Shown here piece by piece: positions 29,230 to 39,209 of a DNA stretch of 64,000 nt. The translations under genes and the position numbers were made by a program. Numbering within the stretch: position 1 is the stretch's first letter; every line of letters begins with the position of its first letter. A model generated the notes under the pieces. The model made no database searches and had not been told where the DNA came from. It worked only from the letters and a program-made list of their open reading frames with translations. This DNA is from Nostoc cf. commune SO-36 (GTDB lineage Bacteria > Cyanobacteriota > Cyanobacteriia > Cyanobacteriales > Nostocaceae). The DNA lies in NCBI RefSeq assembly GCF_023734775.1, contig NZ_AP025732.1:3416501-3480500 (forward strand), given 5' to 3'.

Positions 29230-29724
29230 TTGAAAGTTATCGCTTTTTTTCCGGCAGCTGTGCAGTTCACACGTAGCTTATGGCGTATCGGACAAACGGT
29301 ATTGGGTATAATATTTCGTCACCCCATTACTGGCACTAGTATCATCCCTATTTTACCCGATGGCCGGATAGTACTAATCCGGCGGCGTGATGATGGTCTT
29401 TGGGCATTGCCTGGAGGGATGGTAGATTGGGGAGAAGATATTCCCAATACAGTCCGCCGGGAATTGATGGAGGAAACCGGGCTAGAATTGGTAAAAATTA
29501 ACCGTTTGGTAGGAGTTTACTCTGCACCAGACCGAGATCCCCGAATCCATTCAATTTGCGTTGTGGTTGAAGCCGATGTGCATGGGACAATGGAAATTAA
29601 AGATACCTTGGAAGTCATGGAAATCCAAGCTTTCTCTCCTAGTGTCCTACCTTCAGGACAGATGTCTCATGACCATACTCGGCAGTTGCAAGACTACTTT
29701 AATGGCTTGACAACACTGGCATAA
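29230..29724 (+). CDS. Nudix hydrolase
   Basis: 164 aa with Nudix box GGMVDWGEDIPNTVRRELME continuing ETGL. Preceded by IIPILPDGRIVLIRRRDDGLWALPG and followed by VYSAPDRDPRIHSICVVVEADV, typical of ADP-ribose/nucleotide-sugar Nudix enzymes. The N-terminal 40 residues are hydrophobic/basic and unusual. The start is a TTG at 29230 or a GTG about 30 nt further in; it cannot be fixed. Specific substrate unknown. Confidence 0.85.
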   Translation: MKVIAFFPAAVQFTRSLWRIGQTVLGIIFRHPITGTSIIPILPDGRIVLIRRRDDGLWALPGGMVDWGEDIPNTVRRELMEETGLELVKINRLVGVYSAPDRDPRIHSICVVVEADVHGTMEIKDTLEVMEIQAFSPSVLPSGQMSHDHTRQLQDYFNGLTTLA

Positions 29725-29922
29725 CAATATTTTATTATTGGTCATTTGTCCTTTCTCATTGGTTCTTTATAATTTGCCGCCAAAATTCTAGCCTCTCTTC
29801 TCTACGAAAGATTACGCGAACGGCTCATACTTCTCTGTTTAAAATTTTTCCAAAACAAATGACAAAGGACAAATGGCTAATGACTATTTATTATAGTGCT
29901 ACAAGTTAACTACTAAATTAAA

Positions 29923-30765
29923 ATGGATACACTATTCCGTAACTCCCGGAGAAAGCTCTCTCAAGGGCTACTATTCTGGCGTGAAGTCGGTGAAAAAACT
30001 CCTATAATTTTTTTACATGGTGCTTGGAATGAGAGCAGTCAATGGTTATCTGTGATGGAGTCGCTTGCACAAGATTTTCATTGTTTTGCACCTGATTTAT
30101 TAGGGTTTGGTGAATCAGAAAATCCTAATATCCACCATTCGATAGATTTACAAGTTGAGTGTTTGGCTGAGTTTTTACAAGCTGTCAAGCTAGAAAAAGT
30201 ATATTTAGTGGGGCATTCTCTTGGGGGTTGGGTTGCTGCTAGCTATGCTTTAAAGTATCCAGAGAAAGTTGATGCTGTGGTATTGCTAGCACCAGAGGGC
30301 GTAGAGATACCAGGACAAGAACAGCATTGCCGGAAGATGCGGCAATTATTGAATTATCCACCATTAATAGTTAAATTGCTGCGATCGCTAACTCCCTTGA
30401 CTAAAATTCTGGGTTGGTATGAAAAAATTGCCCAGGATTTGCAATTACGTCAGGAATTGTTGCGTTATCCCATAGCTTGCCAGTTACTCTTCAAAAGGCG
30501 ACAAGCAGAAATTGAGGCGGAATTACTGCAAAAGCGGCTTTACATGACAGATGTGCCGATTTTTATTTTACAAGGTGGCCAAGATACACCAGATGCTTTA
30601 GCCAAGAGCCGGGTTTATACTCAACTGATGCCAAAAGTCGAGTTGAAAATGATTGCCCATGCCGGAAATGACTTACCAGAATCTTGTGCTGGGGTTGTGG
30701 CGATGGAGATTCGGGAGTTTATTCAAGGTATTTTAAAAAATCATGATTTAAACGAATTAAACTAG
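29923..30765 (+). CDS. Alpha/beta hydrolase
   Basis: 280 aa with the core fold pattern: oxyanion-loop segment IIFLHGAWNESSQW, nucleophile elbow GHSLGG (Ser99) and a late catalytic-His region MIAHAGNDLPES. LLGFGESENP is typical of the lipase/esterase-epoxide hydrolase group. Substrate unknown; cytosolic. Ends convergently (9-bp overlap) with the broken PIN gene on the other strand. Confidence 0.85.
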   Translation: MDTLFRNSRRKLSQGLLFWREVGEKTPIIFLHGAWNESSQWLSVMESLAQDFHCFAPDLLGFGESENPNIHHSIDLQVECLAEFLQAVKLEKVYLVGHSLGGWVAASYALKYPEKVDAVVLLAPEGVEIPGQEQHCRKMRQLLNYPPLIVKLLRSLTPLTKILGWYEKIAQDLQLRQELLRYPIACQLLFKRRQAEIEAELLQKRLYMTDVPIFILQGGQDTPDALAKSRVYTQLMPKVELKMIAHAGNDLPESCAGVVAMEIREFIQGILKNHDLNELN

Positions 30766-31220
30766 TTCATTCAGGGTTTGTTGCCAATCCACTACACATA
30801 TTCCTTCGCTCTCAAACCGTGATATGTGTTTCAAGTTCGTTGTTACAACTATGACCTGATTAAAACTATTCAATTGGAGGATTGCTTGAGCAGCAAGAAT
30901 TACATCACCATCCAAACTTTCATTACTTGCTGTAGGCTTCCCCTGGTTTCGTACCCATGTCCATAGTTCGGCTGCTTTTCGCATCGTTTCAGGAGTCAGT
31001 GGTATGAGACAAATTTGGCTAAGTTTGTTGAGGCGGTCTCTACTTTTTTGTTTTCTTTGTCTCAATAGTTCACGCCGAAGTTCATAATCGGCTATTCTGG
31101 CACACGTATAACAGTTTCAGTTTTCTGTAAAGATTTCAACCACTGTTGGACTTTTGGGTTTACTTTTGGATGCGTTACTTGACTCAAAGGATGAGTGTCT
31201 AGCAATATGGCTCTACCCAT
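30757..31220 (-). pseudogene. PIN-domain (VapC-like) toxin, frame-broken
   Basis: ATG at 31220 opens MGRAILLDTHPLSQVTHP with the first PIN acidic residue (Asp8), but hits TAG after VIRVPE. Restoring one base at the T pair 31095-31096 gives VPEIADYELRREL and joins the frame 31065-30757, which holds further PIN motifs (SLDGDVILAAQAI; VVTTNLKHISRF). Rejoined length is 154 aa, normal for a PIN RNase. The gene starts 8 bp after the 150-aa gene upstream, the layout of a toxin-antitoxin operon. The break may be a real inactivation or a sequencing error. Confidence 0.75.
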
Positions 31221-31228
31221 CTAAGTTT

Positions 31229-31681
31229 TTATAGTGATAACCGATTGTGGTTCAAAGCTGTCTCAATCTGTGGGTATGTTTGCTCATCGTATCCAGATTT
31301 ATCAGCCATCCATTCGTCAACCAGTTCTATTACCTTTTCTAAGGAATCATCCTCTTTTGCTTCCGATTTAGAAAATTGGACAACTTGATATTCATTTAAA
31401 TTAATGTGTTCTAAGTTTCCTGAGATAATAGCGGATCTGATCTGACCTCTTATACTTGACCCCGGAATCATAGGGGGTGATACAGCAGCGATATCAATGT
31501 CTCTCGTTTCACTAGAAACAGATATTGCTCTTTGATGGCTTCCAATACTCAAACTATTGGACAGTGGAGAAGATTTTTGCTCAATCAACGCATCAATTAT
31601 TGCCCTAACTTTGAAAAGATCCACTAAAGAAAGGGCAGCGAGTTGTTGCATAATTACATAAAGCAATGATGCTTTGGGCAT
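31229..31681 (-). CDS. Conserved protein upstream of PIN toxin, possible antitoxin
   Basis: 150 aa without a recognised DNA-binding fold. The N-terminus (LLYVIMQQLAALSLVDLFKVRAIIDALIEQK) is helical; the C-terminus (EKVIELVDEWMADKSGYDEQTYPQIETAL) is acidic-helical and resembles proteins that precede PIN toxins in cyanobacteria. Position, 8-bp spacing and same strand suggest a partner of the PIN gene; an antitoxin role is inference. Confidence 0.55.
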   Translation of the reverse strand: MPKASLLYVIMQQLAALSLVDLFKVRAIIDALIEQKSSPLSNSLSIGSHQRAISVSSETRDIDIAAVSPPMIPGSSIRGQIRSAIISGNLEHINLNEYQVVQFSKSEAKEDDSLEKVIELVDEWMADKSGYDEQTYPQIETALNHNRLSL

Positions 31682-31708
31682 AACTTCACTCTGGGTAAAC
31701 TTCTCTCT

Positions 31709-32542
31709 TCATTTTATTCCATCTGTGCTATCACCCATTACTATTTCGCGCATTCCCCAAAAAATCAAATTTGCTTCCACAATTAAACTATCTGCAATTT
31801 CAGGATGTAAGGCTTGCAGATAGTTTAATAATAAAGTGCGATCGCCTCCTTTAATCGCAATCTTCCCATTAGGAAATAATTGCAGCCACGCCTCAATAAA
31901 ATCTTTAATTCCAGCTAAAATTGTATAAACTACCCCACTTTGAATAGCCTCTGTAGTATTGAGAGCAAAACGTGGTAGAGACGGAAAGTTTTGCATTTCC
32001 ACTACTGGTAATTGTCCTGTTTGTTGACCGAGAGTTGCAAATTGTAAACCTAATCCCGGCAAAATTGCACCTCCAACTAGACACTCATTAGCATCCGCAG
32101 CCGTAAAAGTTAGCGCTGTCCCGGTATCAATTACCAACATTGGAAAACCCCACATTTTTCCCGCTCCCCATAAAGCTAAGGCGCGGTCAATTCCTAACGT
32201 GGGATACACACCTTTGAGTGGTACTTGATTTAAGGTAATAACGCGAGTATTTGGGTAAGTTTGCCAAATAGCAGTTTGGCTGGGAACTACGGAGGCGACG
32301 AGGAGAGGACAGAGGGACAGAGTATTTGTTAGAGATTCACCTTGTGGAAAAATTTTCTCTAGTAAATCATTCAGGGTTTGACATTCAGCCAGTTGTTGCA
32401 TAACAGACTCAGGTAGATGGTCGGTATCCCAAGCTGAGTAAAGCGTCTCGCCAACAAACAACGCCCAATGCAGGCGAGAGTTCCCAATTTCCAAAGCTAG
32501 CCAAATATTATCTGTGTGTTCTGGGTGCTTATGCGGTTTCAC
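31709..32542 (-). CDS. coaX: Type III pantothenate kinase
   Basis: 277 aa. Phosphorylates pantothenate in the first step of CoA synthesis. CoaX motifs are [11 protein letters not shown] near the N-terminus, [11 protein letters not shown] and [14 protein letters not shown]. The type III fold is an ASKHA kinase and needs a monovalent cation. Divergent from flv3; the gene upstream of the putative antitoxin on the same strand. Confidence 0.94.
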   Translation of the reverse strand: MKPHKHPEHTDNIWLALEIGNSRLHWALFVGETLYSAWDTDHLPESVMQQLAECQTLNDLLEKIFPQGESLTNTLSLCPLLVASVVPSQTAIWQTYPNTRVITLNQVPLKGVYPTLGIDRALALWGAGKMWGFPMLVIDTGTALTFTAADANECLVGGAILPGLGLQFATLGQQTGQLPVVEMQNFPSLPRFALNTTEAIQSGVVYTILAGIKDFIEAWLQLFPNGKIAIKGGDRTLLLNYLQALHPEIADSLIVEANLIFWGMREIVMGDSTDGIK

Positions 32543-32655
32543 ACTTTTAACTTTTTTAAGTCATTCATAGATTTTTTAATAAAAATTAACATTCATCCCG
32601 TGTCACAATAAAAATAGAAGAGGAACAAATACTCATTGTGTTAAGGAGGGGAGTT

Positions 32656-34380
32656 ATGGTAGCGCTCACCGAAAAAACTGAAAAACGGCTCACCATACAG
32701 ACTGTAGAAATCGCTCAAGAGACGACGGCTATCCGCTCTCTGGATTGGGATCGCGATCGCTTCGATATTGAGTTTGGTCTGCAAAATGGTACTACTTATA
32801 ACTCGTTTCTTATCCGTGGGGAGCAGACTGCCTTAGTTGATACCTCCCACGAAAAGTTTCGTCAACTATACTTCGATACGCTCACCGGACTAATCAAGCC
32901 AACAGATATTGATTATTTGATTATCAGCCACACCGAGCCAGACCATAGCGGTTTAGTTAAAGATTTACTGCTTATGGCTCCAGAAATAACTGTTGTCGGT
33001 TCTAAGGTGGCGATTCAGTTTCTTCAAGATTTTGTACATCAGCCATTCAAGCGGCGGATTGTGAAAAATGGCGATCGCTTAGATTTGGGCAATGGTCATG
33101 AATTTGAATTCGTGATTGCCCCAAATTTACACTGGCCGGATACCATTTTCAGCTTCGACCACAAAACTAAAACTCTCTATACCTGCGATGCTTTTGGGTT
33201 GCACTATTGCTCAGATAGCACCTTTGATGAAGACTTGGCGGCTATCGAAGAAGACTTTCATTACTACTACGATTGCCTGATGGGGCCAAATGCCCGCTCG
33301 GTTTTGTCTGCCCTGAAGCGGATGGGTGAACTGAAAACCATCGACATGATTGCCACGGGACACGGGCCATTATTATCCCACAATGTTGAAGAACTAGTTG
33401 GACGTTACCGCACTTGGAGCCAAACGCAAGTCAAGCCAGAAACGGCAGTGGGAATATTTTACGTTTCCGAATACGGATATAGCAATCGCCTGGTGCAAGC
33501 AATTGCCAACGGTATCGGTAAAACTGGCGTCGCCGTGGAAATTGTCGATTTGGGATCTGAAGTCGATTTACAAGAACTGCGGGAACTAGTTAGCCGTTGT
33601 GCTGGGCTAATCGTTGGTTTACCTCCGGCTTCTGGCGCTGCTAGCATCCAAGCTGCACTCAGCACAGTTTTAGGATCTGCCAAAGAAAAGCAGGCTATCG
33701 GCGTATTTGAAACCGGCGGTGGCGATGATGAGCCGATAGATCCTTTGCTAAGTAAATTCCGCAATTTGGGTTTGACAACGGTTTTTCCAGCAATTCGGAT
33801 TAAAGAAACGCACACAGAAAATACCTACAAGCTGTGTGAAGAAGCGGGAACTGATTTAGCTCAATGGGTAACACGCGATCGCAGTATCAAAGCCATGAAA
33901 TCCCTTGGTGCTGACTTAGATAAAGCATTAGGTAGAATTAGCGGCGGACTGTATATTATTACTGCCAAAAAAGGCGATGTATCCAGTGCGATGTTAGCCT
34001 CGTGGGTTGCTCAAGCTAGCTTCAAACCCTTGGGATTTTCCATTGCAGTCGCCAAAGATCGGGCAATTGAATCACTCATGCAAGTAGGCGATCGCTTTGT
34101 TCTCAACGTTTTAGAAGAAGGCAATTTTCAACCACTAATGAAGCACTTTTTGAAACGGTTCGCCCCTGGTGCTGATCGCTTTGAAGGAGTGAGAACCCAG
34201 CCAGCCGAAAATGGTGCGCCCATCCTCAACGATGCCCTCGCCTACATGGAGTGCGAAGTCGTTAGTAGAATGGATTGCGGCGATCACTGGGCAGTATACA
34301 GCAATGTTTACGCCGGACGGGTTTCTAAACCAGAAGCTTTGACTGCTGTACATCACCGCAAAGTCGGTAATCATTATTAA
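32656..34380 (+). CDS. Flavodiiron protein, Flv3-type
   Basis: 574 aa from the ATG at 32656, preceded by AAGGAGGGG (frame opens at GTG 32638). Domains in order: metallo-beta-lactamase-like diiron domain with canonical ligands HTEPDHSG, flavodoxin-like domain (FYVSEYGYSNRLVQAIANG), and a C-terminal flavin reductase-like domain. Cyanobacterial Flv3 with Flv1 photoreduces O2 to water with NAD(P)H to protect photosystem I. The canonical ligand set separates it from the next gene. Adjacent flv3-flv1 order recalls the heterocyst-expressed flv3B-flv1B pair of Anabaena; A versus B type is inference. Confidence 0.9.
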   Translation: MVALTEKTEKRLTIQTVEIAQETTAIRSLDWDRDRFDIEFGLQNGTTYNSFLIRGEQTALVDTSHEKFRQLYFDTLTGLIKPTDIDYLIISHTEPDHSGLVKDLLLMAPEITVVGSKVAIQFLQDFVHQPFKRRIVKNGDRLDLGNGHEFEFVIAPNLHWPDTIFSFDHKTKTLYTCDAFGLHYCSDSTFDEDLAAIEEDFHYYYDCLMGPNARSVLSALKRMGELKTIDMIATGHGPLLSHNVEELVGRYRTWSQTQVKPETAVGIFYVSEYGYSNRLVQAIANGIGKTGVAVEIVDLGSEVDLQELRELVSRCAGLIVGLPPASGAASIQAALSTVLGSAKEKQAIGVFETGGGDDEPIDPLLSKFRNLGLTTVFPAIRIKETHTENTYKLCEEAGTDLAQWVTRDRSIKAMKSLGADLDKALGRISGGLYIITAKKGDVSSAMLASWVAQASFKPLGFSIAVAKDRAIESLMQVGDRFVLNVLEEGNFQPLMKHFLKRFAPGADRFEGVRTQPAENGAPILNDALAYMECEVVSRMDCGDHWAVYSNVYAGRVSKPEALTAVHHRKVGNHY

Positions 34381-34423
34381 CAAGGAGAGCAGGGGGCAGA
34401 GGAGCAGGGAGAATAATTCATAA

Positions 34424-34453
34424 CCAATGCCCAATGCCCAATGCCCAATGCCC
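34424..34453. repeat. Heptamer STRR, CCAATGC x4
   Basis: Four CCAATGC copies in the flv3-flv1 gap, running into the open frame upstream of the true flv1 ATG at 34471. Confidence 0.8.
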
Positions 34454-34470
34454 TATTCCCGAATAAAGCC

Positions 34471-36184
34471 ATGTCAACAAATAAACCCCGTGATGTTCAA
34501 GTTTATCCAATAGCTACAAATACAAGAATACTGCGATCGCGCAGTTGGTCAAGGCTGAGATTTGAAATTGAATATGCTCTTGCTAAGGGTACAACTGCTA
34601 ATTCTTATTTAATCGAAAGCGAGAAAACCGCTATTATCGATCCTCCAGGGGAAACGTTTACAGAAATTTATTTAAAAGCGTTGCAGCAGCGTTTTCATCT
34701 CGAAGACTTAGATTATGTAATTTTGGGACACGTCAACCCCAACCGCGCTGCAACTTTAAAAGCTTTGTTAGAAATTGCCCCACAAATCACTTTTGTTTGT
34801 TCTAAATCCAGGGGCAATAAATTTACGTGCAGCGCTGGAAAATCCAGATTTGCAAATTCTGGTGATGCGGGGCGAAGAAACCCTAGATTTAGGCAACGGG
34901 CATAATTTACAATTCATTCCCACCCCCAATCCCCGCTATGCAGATCAACTTTGCACCTACGATCCACAAACGGAAGTTTTGTACTCAGATAAGTTATTTG
35001 GGGCGCATGTTTGTGGAGATCAGGTATTTGATGAAGGCTGGGAAATATATAACGAAGATCGGCGCTATTATTTTGATTGCCTCATGGCTCCCCACGCCCG
35101 TCAAGTAGAAACAGCGCTGGAGAAACTAGCTGATTTTCCCGTGAGAATGTATGCCACTGGACACGGGCCTTTGGTACGCTATGGCTTAATCGATCTGACC
35201 AAAGCTTATCGAGAATGGAGTCAACAGCAAACTTCTGCTGACTTGACAGTAGCATTGATTTATGCATCAGCTTATGGAAATACAGCCACATTAGCCCAAG
35301 CGATCGCTCGTGGAATTACAAAAGCTGGTGTCGCTGTAGAATCGATTAACTGCGAGTTTACTGAACCAGAAGAAATCCGGGCGGCTGTAGAAAAAGCCGG
35401 TGGTTTCATCATCGGTTCTCCTACCCTCGGCGGTCATGCACCGACACCCGTACAAACAGCTTTAGGAATTGTGCTATCCACCGCTACTAACAATAAACTC
35501 GCTGGTGCTTTTGGTTCCTTTGGCTGGAGTGGGGAAGCAGTTGATTTAATTGAGAGTAAATTAAAAGATGCTGGCTATCGGTTTGGTTTTGATACCATCC
35601 GCGTCAAATTCAAACCCGACGATGCCACCTTACAATTGTGTGAAGAAGCTGGAACCGACTTTGCCCAAGCTTTGAAGAAAGCTAGGAAGGTGCGATCGCA
35701 GAGTCTTCCTGCAACAACTGTAGAACAAGCAGTAGGTCGCATTGTCGGTTCTCTTTGTATTCTCACAGCCAAAGAAGGCGATCGCTCCAGTGCTATGTTA
35801 GCCTCTTGGGTATCTCAAGCTAGCTTTAGTCCACCTGGTTTAACCATCGCCGTTGCTAAAGAGCGTGCAGTAGAAACACTGATGCACACGGGAAACAAAT
35901 TTGTCCTGAATATTCTTAAAGAAGGCAATCATTTGGGATTGATGAAGCACTTCCTCAAACCCTTTGGCCCAGGACAAGACCGATTTGCTGATGTCGCCGC
36001 AGAAGTTGCTGAAAACGGTTCTCCCATACTTACAAATGCCCTAGCATATCTTGAATGTTCCGTACAAAACCGGATGGAATCTGGCGATCACTGGCTGGTT
36101 TATGCCACTGTCGAGAATGGCAAATTGTTAGATACTGATGGCGTTACAGCCGTGCATCATCGCAAGTCGGCAACTCATTATTAG
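34471..36184 (+). CDS. Flavodiiron protein, Flv1-type, single-base frame break
   Basis: The ATG at 34471 (MSTNKPRDVQVYPIA) follows the heptamer repeat. The frame closes at 34905; the protein continues from about 34800 in another frame (NPGAINLRAALEN). Removing one A from AAA at 34804-34806 joins them into about 570 aa, the family length. The diiron site is degenerate (HVNPNRAATL in place of HxExDH), as in Flv1, which works as heteromer with Flv3. A flavodoxin domain (IYASAYGNTATLAQAIARG) and the C-terminal flavin reductase domain are intact. The break is probably a sequencing slip. Confidence 0.88.
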
Positions 36185-36440
36185 TTGGGAATGGGGAATG
36201 GGTATTAGTAAATTCTTCCCCAGTCTCTAAAAATGAAGTTTCGACATCTCGGCATTCAAGTTCTGAGCTTGCAGTGTCGAATTTTATTATTGGTGTGCCT
36301 ATTTTTCCACTGAAAACTCGAAATTTGGAAAGCGATCGCAGATCATCTTGTTTTCATGAATCGTCTATTGATAAGCTGGTCTGGATTGCTCTCACGCCTC
36401 ACTCGAAGGAAGCGTGAGATGAATGCCAAAATTTTCTAAT

Positions 36441-38048
36441 CTACACAGCAAAAACCAAGAAATCGGAAGCAGTTAAAAGAGGAGAACCCGTAATAGTAGC
36501 AAACAATCCTCCCGTACCAAAATCAGCCATCCCGTTATTTTGGTTGTAGAACAAGTTCCCATTGCTAGAGTTATAAACAATCTCTGCACTACTACCTTGG
36601 GCAAGAGAATCGCTAGTAACTACGTCAAAGTTAGAGGCAATTAATCCACCATTGCTAGTGTTGTCTAGAGCCGTAAAACTTCTTTTTGATAAGCTGATTT
36701 TGTCCATCTCAGCTGCTGAAAAGTCACTAATTTGGTCTACACCGAAAGTAGCTATGGTGAAGGCTCTTCCAGTGCTAAATTGAAAAATATCTGAACCTGT
36801 GCTTCCTGTTAGGATGTCATTACCACTATCACCATTGAGGATATCGTTACCAGCGCCTCCCTGGAGAATATCATTACCTGTTCCACCTATAAGGTTATCG
36901 TTACCATCATCTCCTTGAAGAAGATCATCACCTGTTCCACCTCCAAGCTTATCGTCACCACGATTCCCTTTTAGGGCATCGTTACCAGCATCCCCACTGA
37001 GATTATCAATGTCAGAACCGCCGATCAAAGTATCGTTACCCGCTCCCCCAGAGAAAATATTTTTTCCAGACGAATCACTGATTGTGAATATAAAATCACC
37101 ACCCTCGTTTCCAAGAGCTATGTTGTTACCATCGCCAACATCTATGATGTCATTACCAAAAGCACCATCAACGTTGTCATCACCAGCTCCCACATCAATA
37201 TAATCATTACCAGATCCTCCGGTAACTTGGTCTTGACCACCACCTGTAAAGACGGTTTGATCATCATCTATTCCATCGCCATCTTCATCTATACCTCCTA
37301 GATTAAAGATATCGTCGGGAGTATCGGGATTATTTCCCAATGCGGTTATTATTCCTCTTGCACCAGCAATGCCTACTTTTATAGCATCAGCAATAGTTGC
37401 ACTACCGCGTTCAAAACCTACTACTAAACCCCGTCCAAGGTCATCAACTAGCCCCTGGTAAGTATTTTTAAGCCCGCTAACATCTTCTTGTACTATGAAA
37501 ACAGGAATAATATTACTTGCGACTAGCCTATCTCTTAGTTGTGCAATAGTCGGATAATCTTCATCAGCATCGACTACATTATCTCCATTGTTAGGTCGAG
37601 TAATAGTAGAACCAAATTGTTGTGTTACACCATCTGGTGCTAGGTGAAAAGAAGCATCGGTAACTATTAAAGCAATACGAGTTGAACCTGATCTGTAATT
37701 GGGATCGAAAGTTAGTTGCAGAAGCGCTTCTAGTTGTGCTTCCGGCGGATCACCACCATTTTTAATAGAAAAGGTAGAGCTATTGACTGTTGCAACAACA
37801 CTATTGCTATCCCTTGTCAGAGCAAGGTCTTGTCGATAAACATAGTCACCACTACTACCAAATGGACTAACTGGTTTATCTACAAAAGAGGAAACACCAA
37901 AGAAAGGGTCAGCACCAAAAATTTGTTCTAAGATTGGGTTCTGTAAATTATCTATAAGTGGGCCAATGATCTCTCTGAGTCTAGGTAAGTCATCACCAAA
38001 TGACGCTGATAAGTCTTGTAGCAGAACAATATCAGATACTGGAGCCAT
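36441..38048 (-). CDS. VWA-domain protein with RTX calcium-binding repeats
   Basis: 535 aa. The N-terminal VWA/integrin-like part has a MIDAS-like DLSAS (VLLQDLSASFGDD) and TRIALIVTDASFH. An acidic linker (DEDGDGIDDDQ) follows, then about a dozen RTX nonapeptides GGxGxDxUx (residues about 265-430), and a C-terminal domain typical of type I secreted proteins (FQFSTG...ISDFSAAEMDKI). No N-terminal signal peptide, consistent with type I export. Likely extracellular Ca-binding adhesion or S-layer-associated protein; exact role unknown. No type I transporter genes are nearby. Confidence 0.85.
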   Translation of the reverse strand: MAPVSDIVLLQDLSASFGDDLPRLREIIGPLIDNLQNPILEQIFGADPFFGVSSFVDKPVSPFGSSGDYVYRQDLALTRDSNSVVATVNSSTFSIKNGGDPPEAQLEALLQLTFDPNYRSGSTRIALIVTDASFHLAPDGVTQQFGSTITRPNNGDNVVDADEDYPTIAQLRDRLVASNIIPVFIVQEDVSGLKNTYQGLVDDLGRGLVVGFERGSATIADAIKVGIAGARGIITALGNNPDTPDDIFNLGGIDEDGDGIDDDQTVFTGGGQDQVTGGSGNDYIDVGAGDDNVDGAFGNDIIDVGDGNNIALGNEGGDFIFTISDSSGKNIFSGGAGNDTLIGGSDIDNLSGDAGNDALKGNRGDDKLGGGTGDDLLQGDDGNDNLIGGTGNDILQGGAGNDILNGDSGNDILTGSTGSDIFQFSTGRAFTIATFGVDQISDFSAAEMDKISLSKRSFTALDNTSNGGLIASNFDVVTSDSLAQGSSAEIVYNSSNGNLFYNQNNGMADFGTGGLFATITGSPLLTASDFLVFAV

Positions 38049-38310
38049 AGTCTAAACCTCTATAGTTTCAAAAAAGTAGTTATGTTGCAAAGTGTATTAT
38101 CCCTGCAATAACTTGATATTAACAGTATGTATAGATTTAAGATAGTACTTAAACTAAAAAAATAATCTCTTTAAAAAAAGTATTTACTTTATCCTTACTC
38201 AGCCTTAATTTCAGCATTTTAAAGCAATTTAAAAATCATCCCGCCAAGAAAGAATAAGTGCTTTTTGATACGAATCTCAAGTAAATTAACTATACTCTGA
38301 GCAGTCGAGC

Positions 38311-38403
38311 CTACTGGTAGTGGGCTTTGACAGTTGCAGTAACATTAGGATCTAAACTTGTAAGAAGATTGATTTGCAGTCTGGGATTAGATAAGGTTGC
38401 CAT
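38311..38403 (-). CDS. Possible 30-aa peptide, unknown
   Basis: ATG at 38403 with AAGAGAT 4 nt upstream, reading MATLSNPRLQINLLTSLDP to TAG. No recognised family. Same strand as the VWA-RTX gene about 260 bp downstream. It could be a small gene or the stump of a larger one; weak support. Confidence 0.25.
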   Translation of the reverse strand: MATLSNPRLQINLLTSLDPNVTATVKAHYQ

Positions 38404-38812
38404 ATTTATCTCTTGAACTGCTTACATTTTGATATCAGCCTAAAACTCAAATTTTTCGCAGGAATTTAAATTTATTACAAAAATTTGCATAGGAATTCTT
38501 AAACTACTGTAATTAGATTTTTTACTTTCATGGCAAATATCTATGCCTTTCTATACACCAGTCTGTACAAGGCTTGGGGGTTACTGCAAGTAGTGCCTTA
38601 GCTGATTTTTACTTCATCGGTTAAGGTTTTTAGAGTGATTTTTATTAATGAAATTTCAGGGATTTCAGCCCTATGTTTGAAGGCTGGTAGTGCTTATCCA
38701 AAAAGTATTGGATGTGGCTCAGGTTTTCAATGCACCAGAATCGGTCAAAAAAGTGTTAAGGGTGTTGATTGAATCAATGCTACAAGCAGCAAACGGCGAG
38801 ACAGCCTAACAA

Positions 38813-38949
38813 CCAATACGGTTCAGTTAAGCCCAAAAAACTACATTATGTAGGTTGGGTTGAGGAACGAAACCTAACGTTTTCAAGCCTTTGTTGGGTT
38901 TCACTCCGTTCAACCCAACCTACAATTATTCTTAACTTAACCGTATTGG
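38813..38949. mobile_element. 137-bp MITE with 8-bp target duplication
   Basis: Left terminus CCAATACGGTTCAGTTAAG (38813-38831) and right terminus CTTAACTTAACCGTATTGG (38931-38949) are inverted copies with 18 of 19 matches. CCTAACAA stands immediately outside both ends (38805-38812 and 38950-38957), a perfect 8-bp target duplication. Inside, TGTAGGTTGGGTTGA and TCAACCCAACCTACA form a second inverted pair. No coding capacity. A related terminus (GCCAATACAGTTCAGTTAA) occurs near 47724. Confidence 0.85.
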
Positions 38950-39209
38950 CCTAACAACCCCGTTGTACTAAACAATCGCAAGCCGCGCATCTTTTGATGT
39001 AGTTTTTCACAAAAAACATGACATCAAAATCTAATGAACTGCTATATATAGCAGTTTGCAAGTAACTGAGGTACAAAATGCAGGAATTAAAATCAGACAT
39101 AAACAGTTTTTAACTCCTGCCGACGTTCACGGACTCGCTCTAAGCAAACGCGAATAGCGTGTCGCAGACAAGCAAGCTATGCTGTTGGCGTTCGCGTAAT
39201 GTCTCTGAG

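Larger units (their letters stand above)
38049..39209. other. Gene-poor gap with a 137-bp MITE and palindromes
   Basis: Between the VWA-RTX gene and ribBA. Small frames include 38311-38403 minus (30 codons, next entry) and 38690-38809 plus (39 codons from GTG, helical, ends at the MITE's left duplication). At 39037-39056 lies a perfect 20-bp palindrome AACTGCTATATATAGCAGTT, possibly a terminator for ribBA. 39115-39200 holds a dispersed GCGTGTCGCAGACAAGC-type repeat. Confidence 0.5.

Noticed and set aside
38769..38954. 61-codon plus-strand frame
   Set aside because: Almost entirely inside the 137-bp MITE and its flank.
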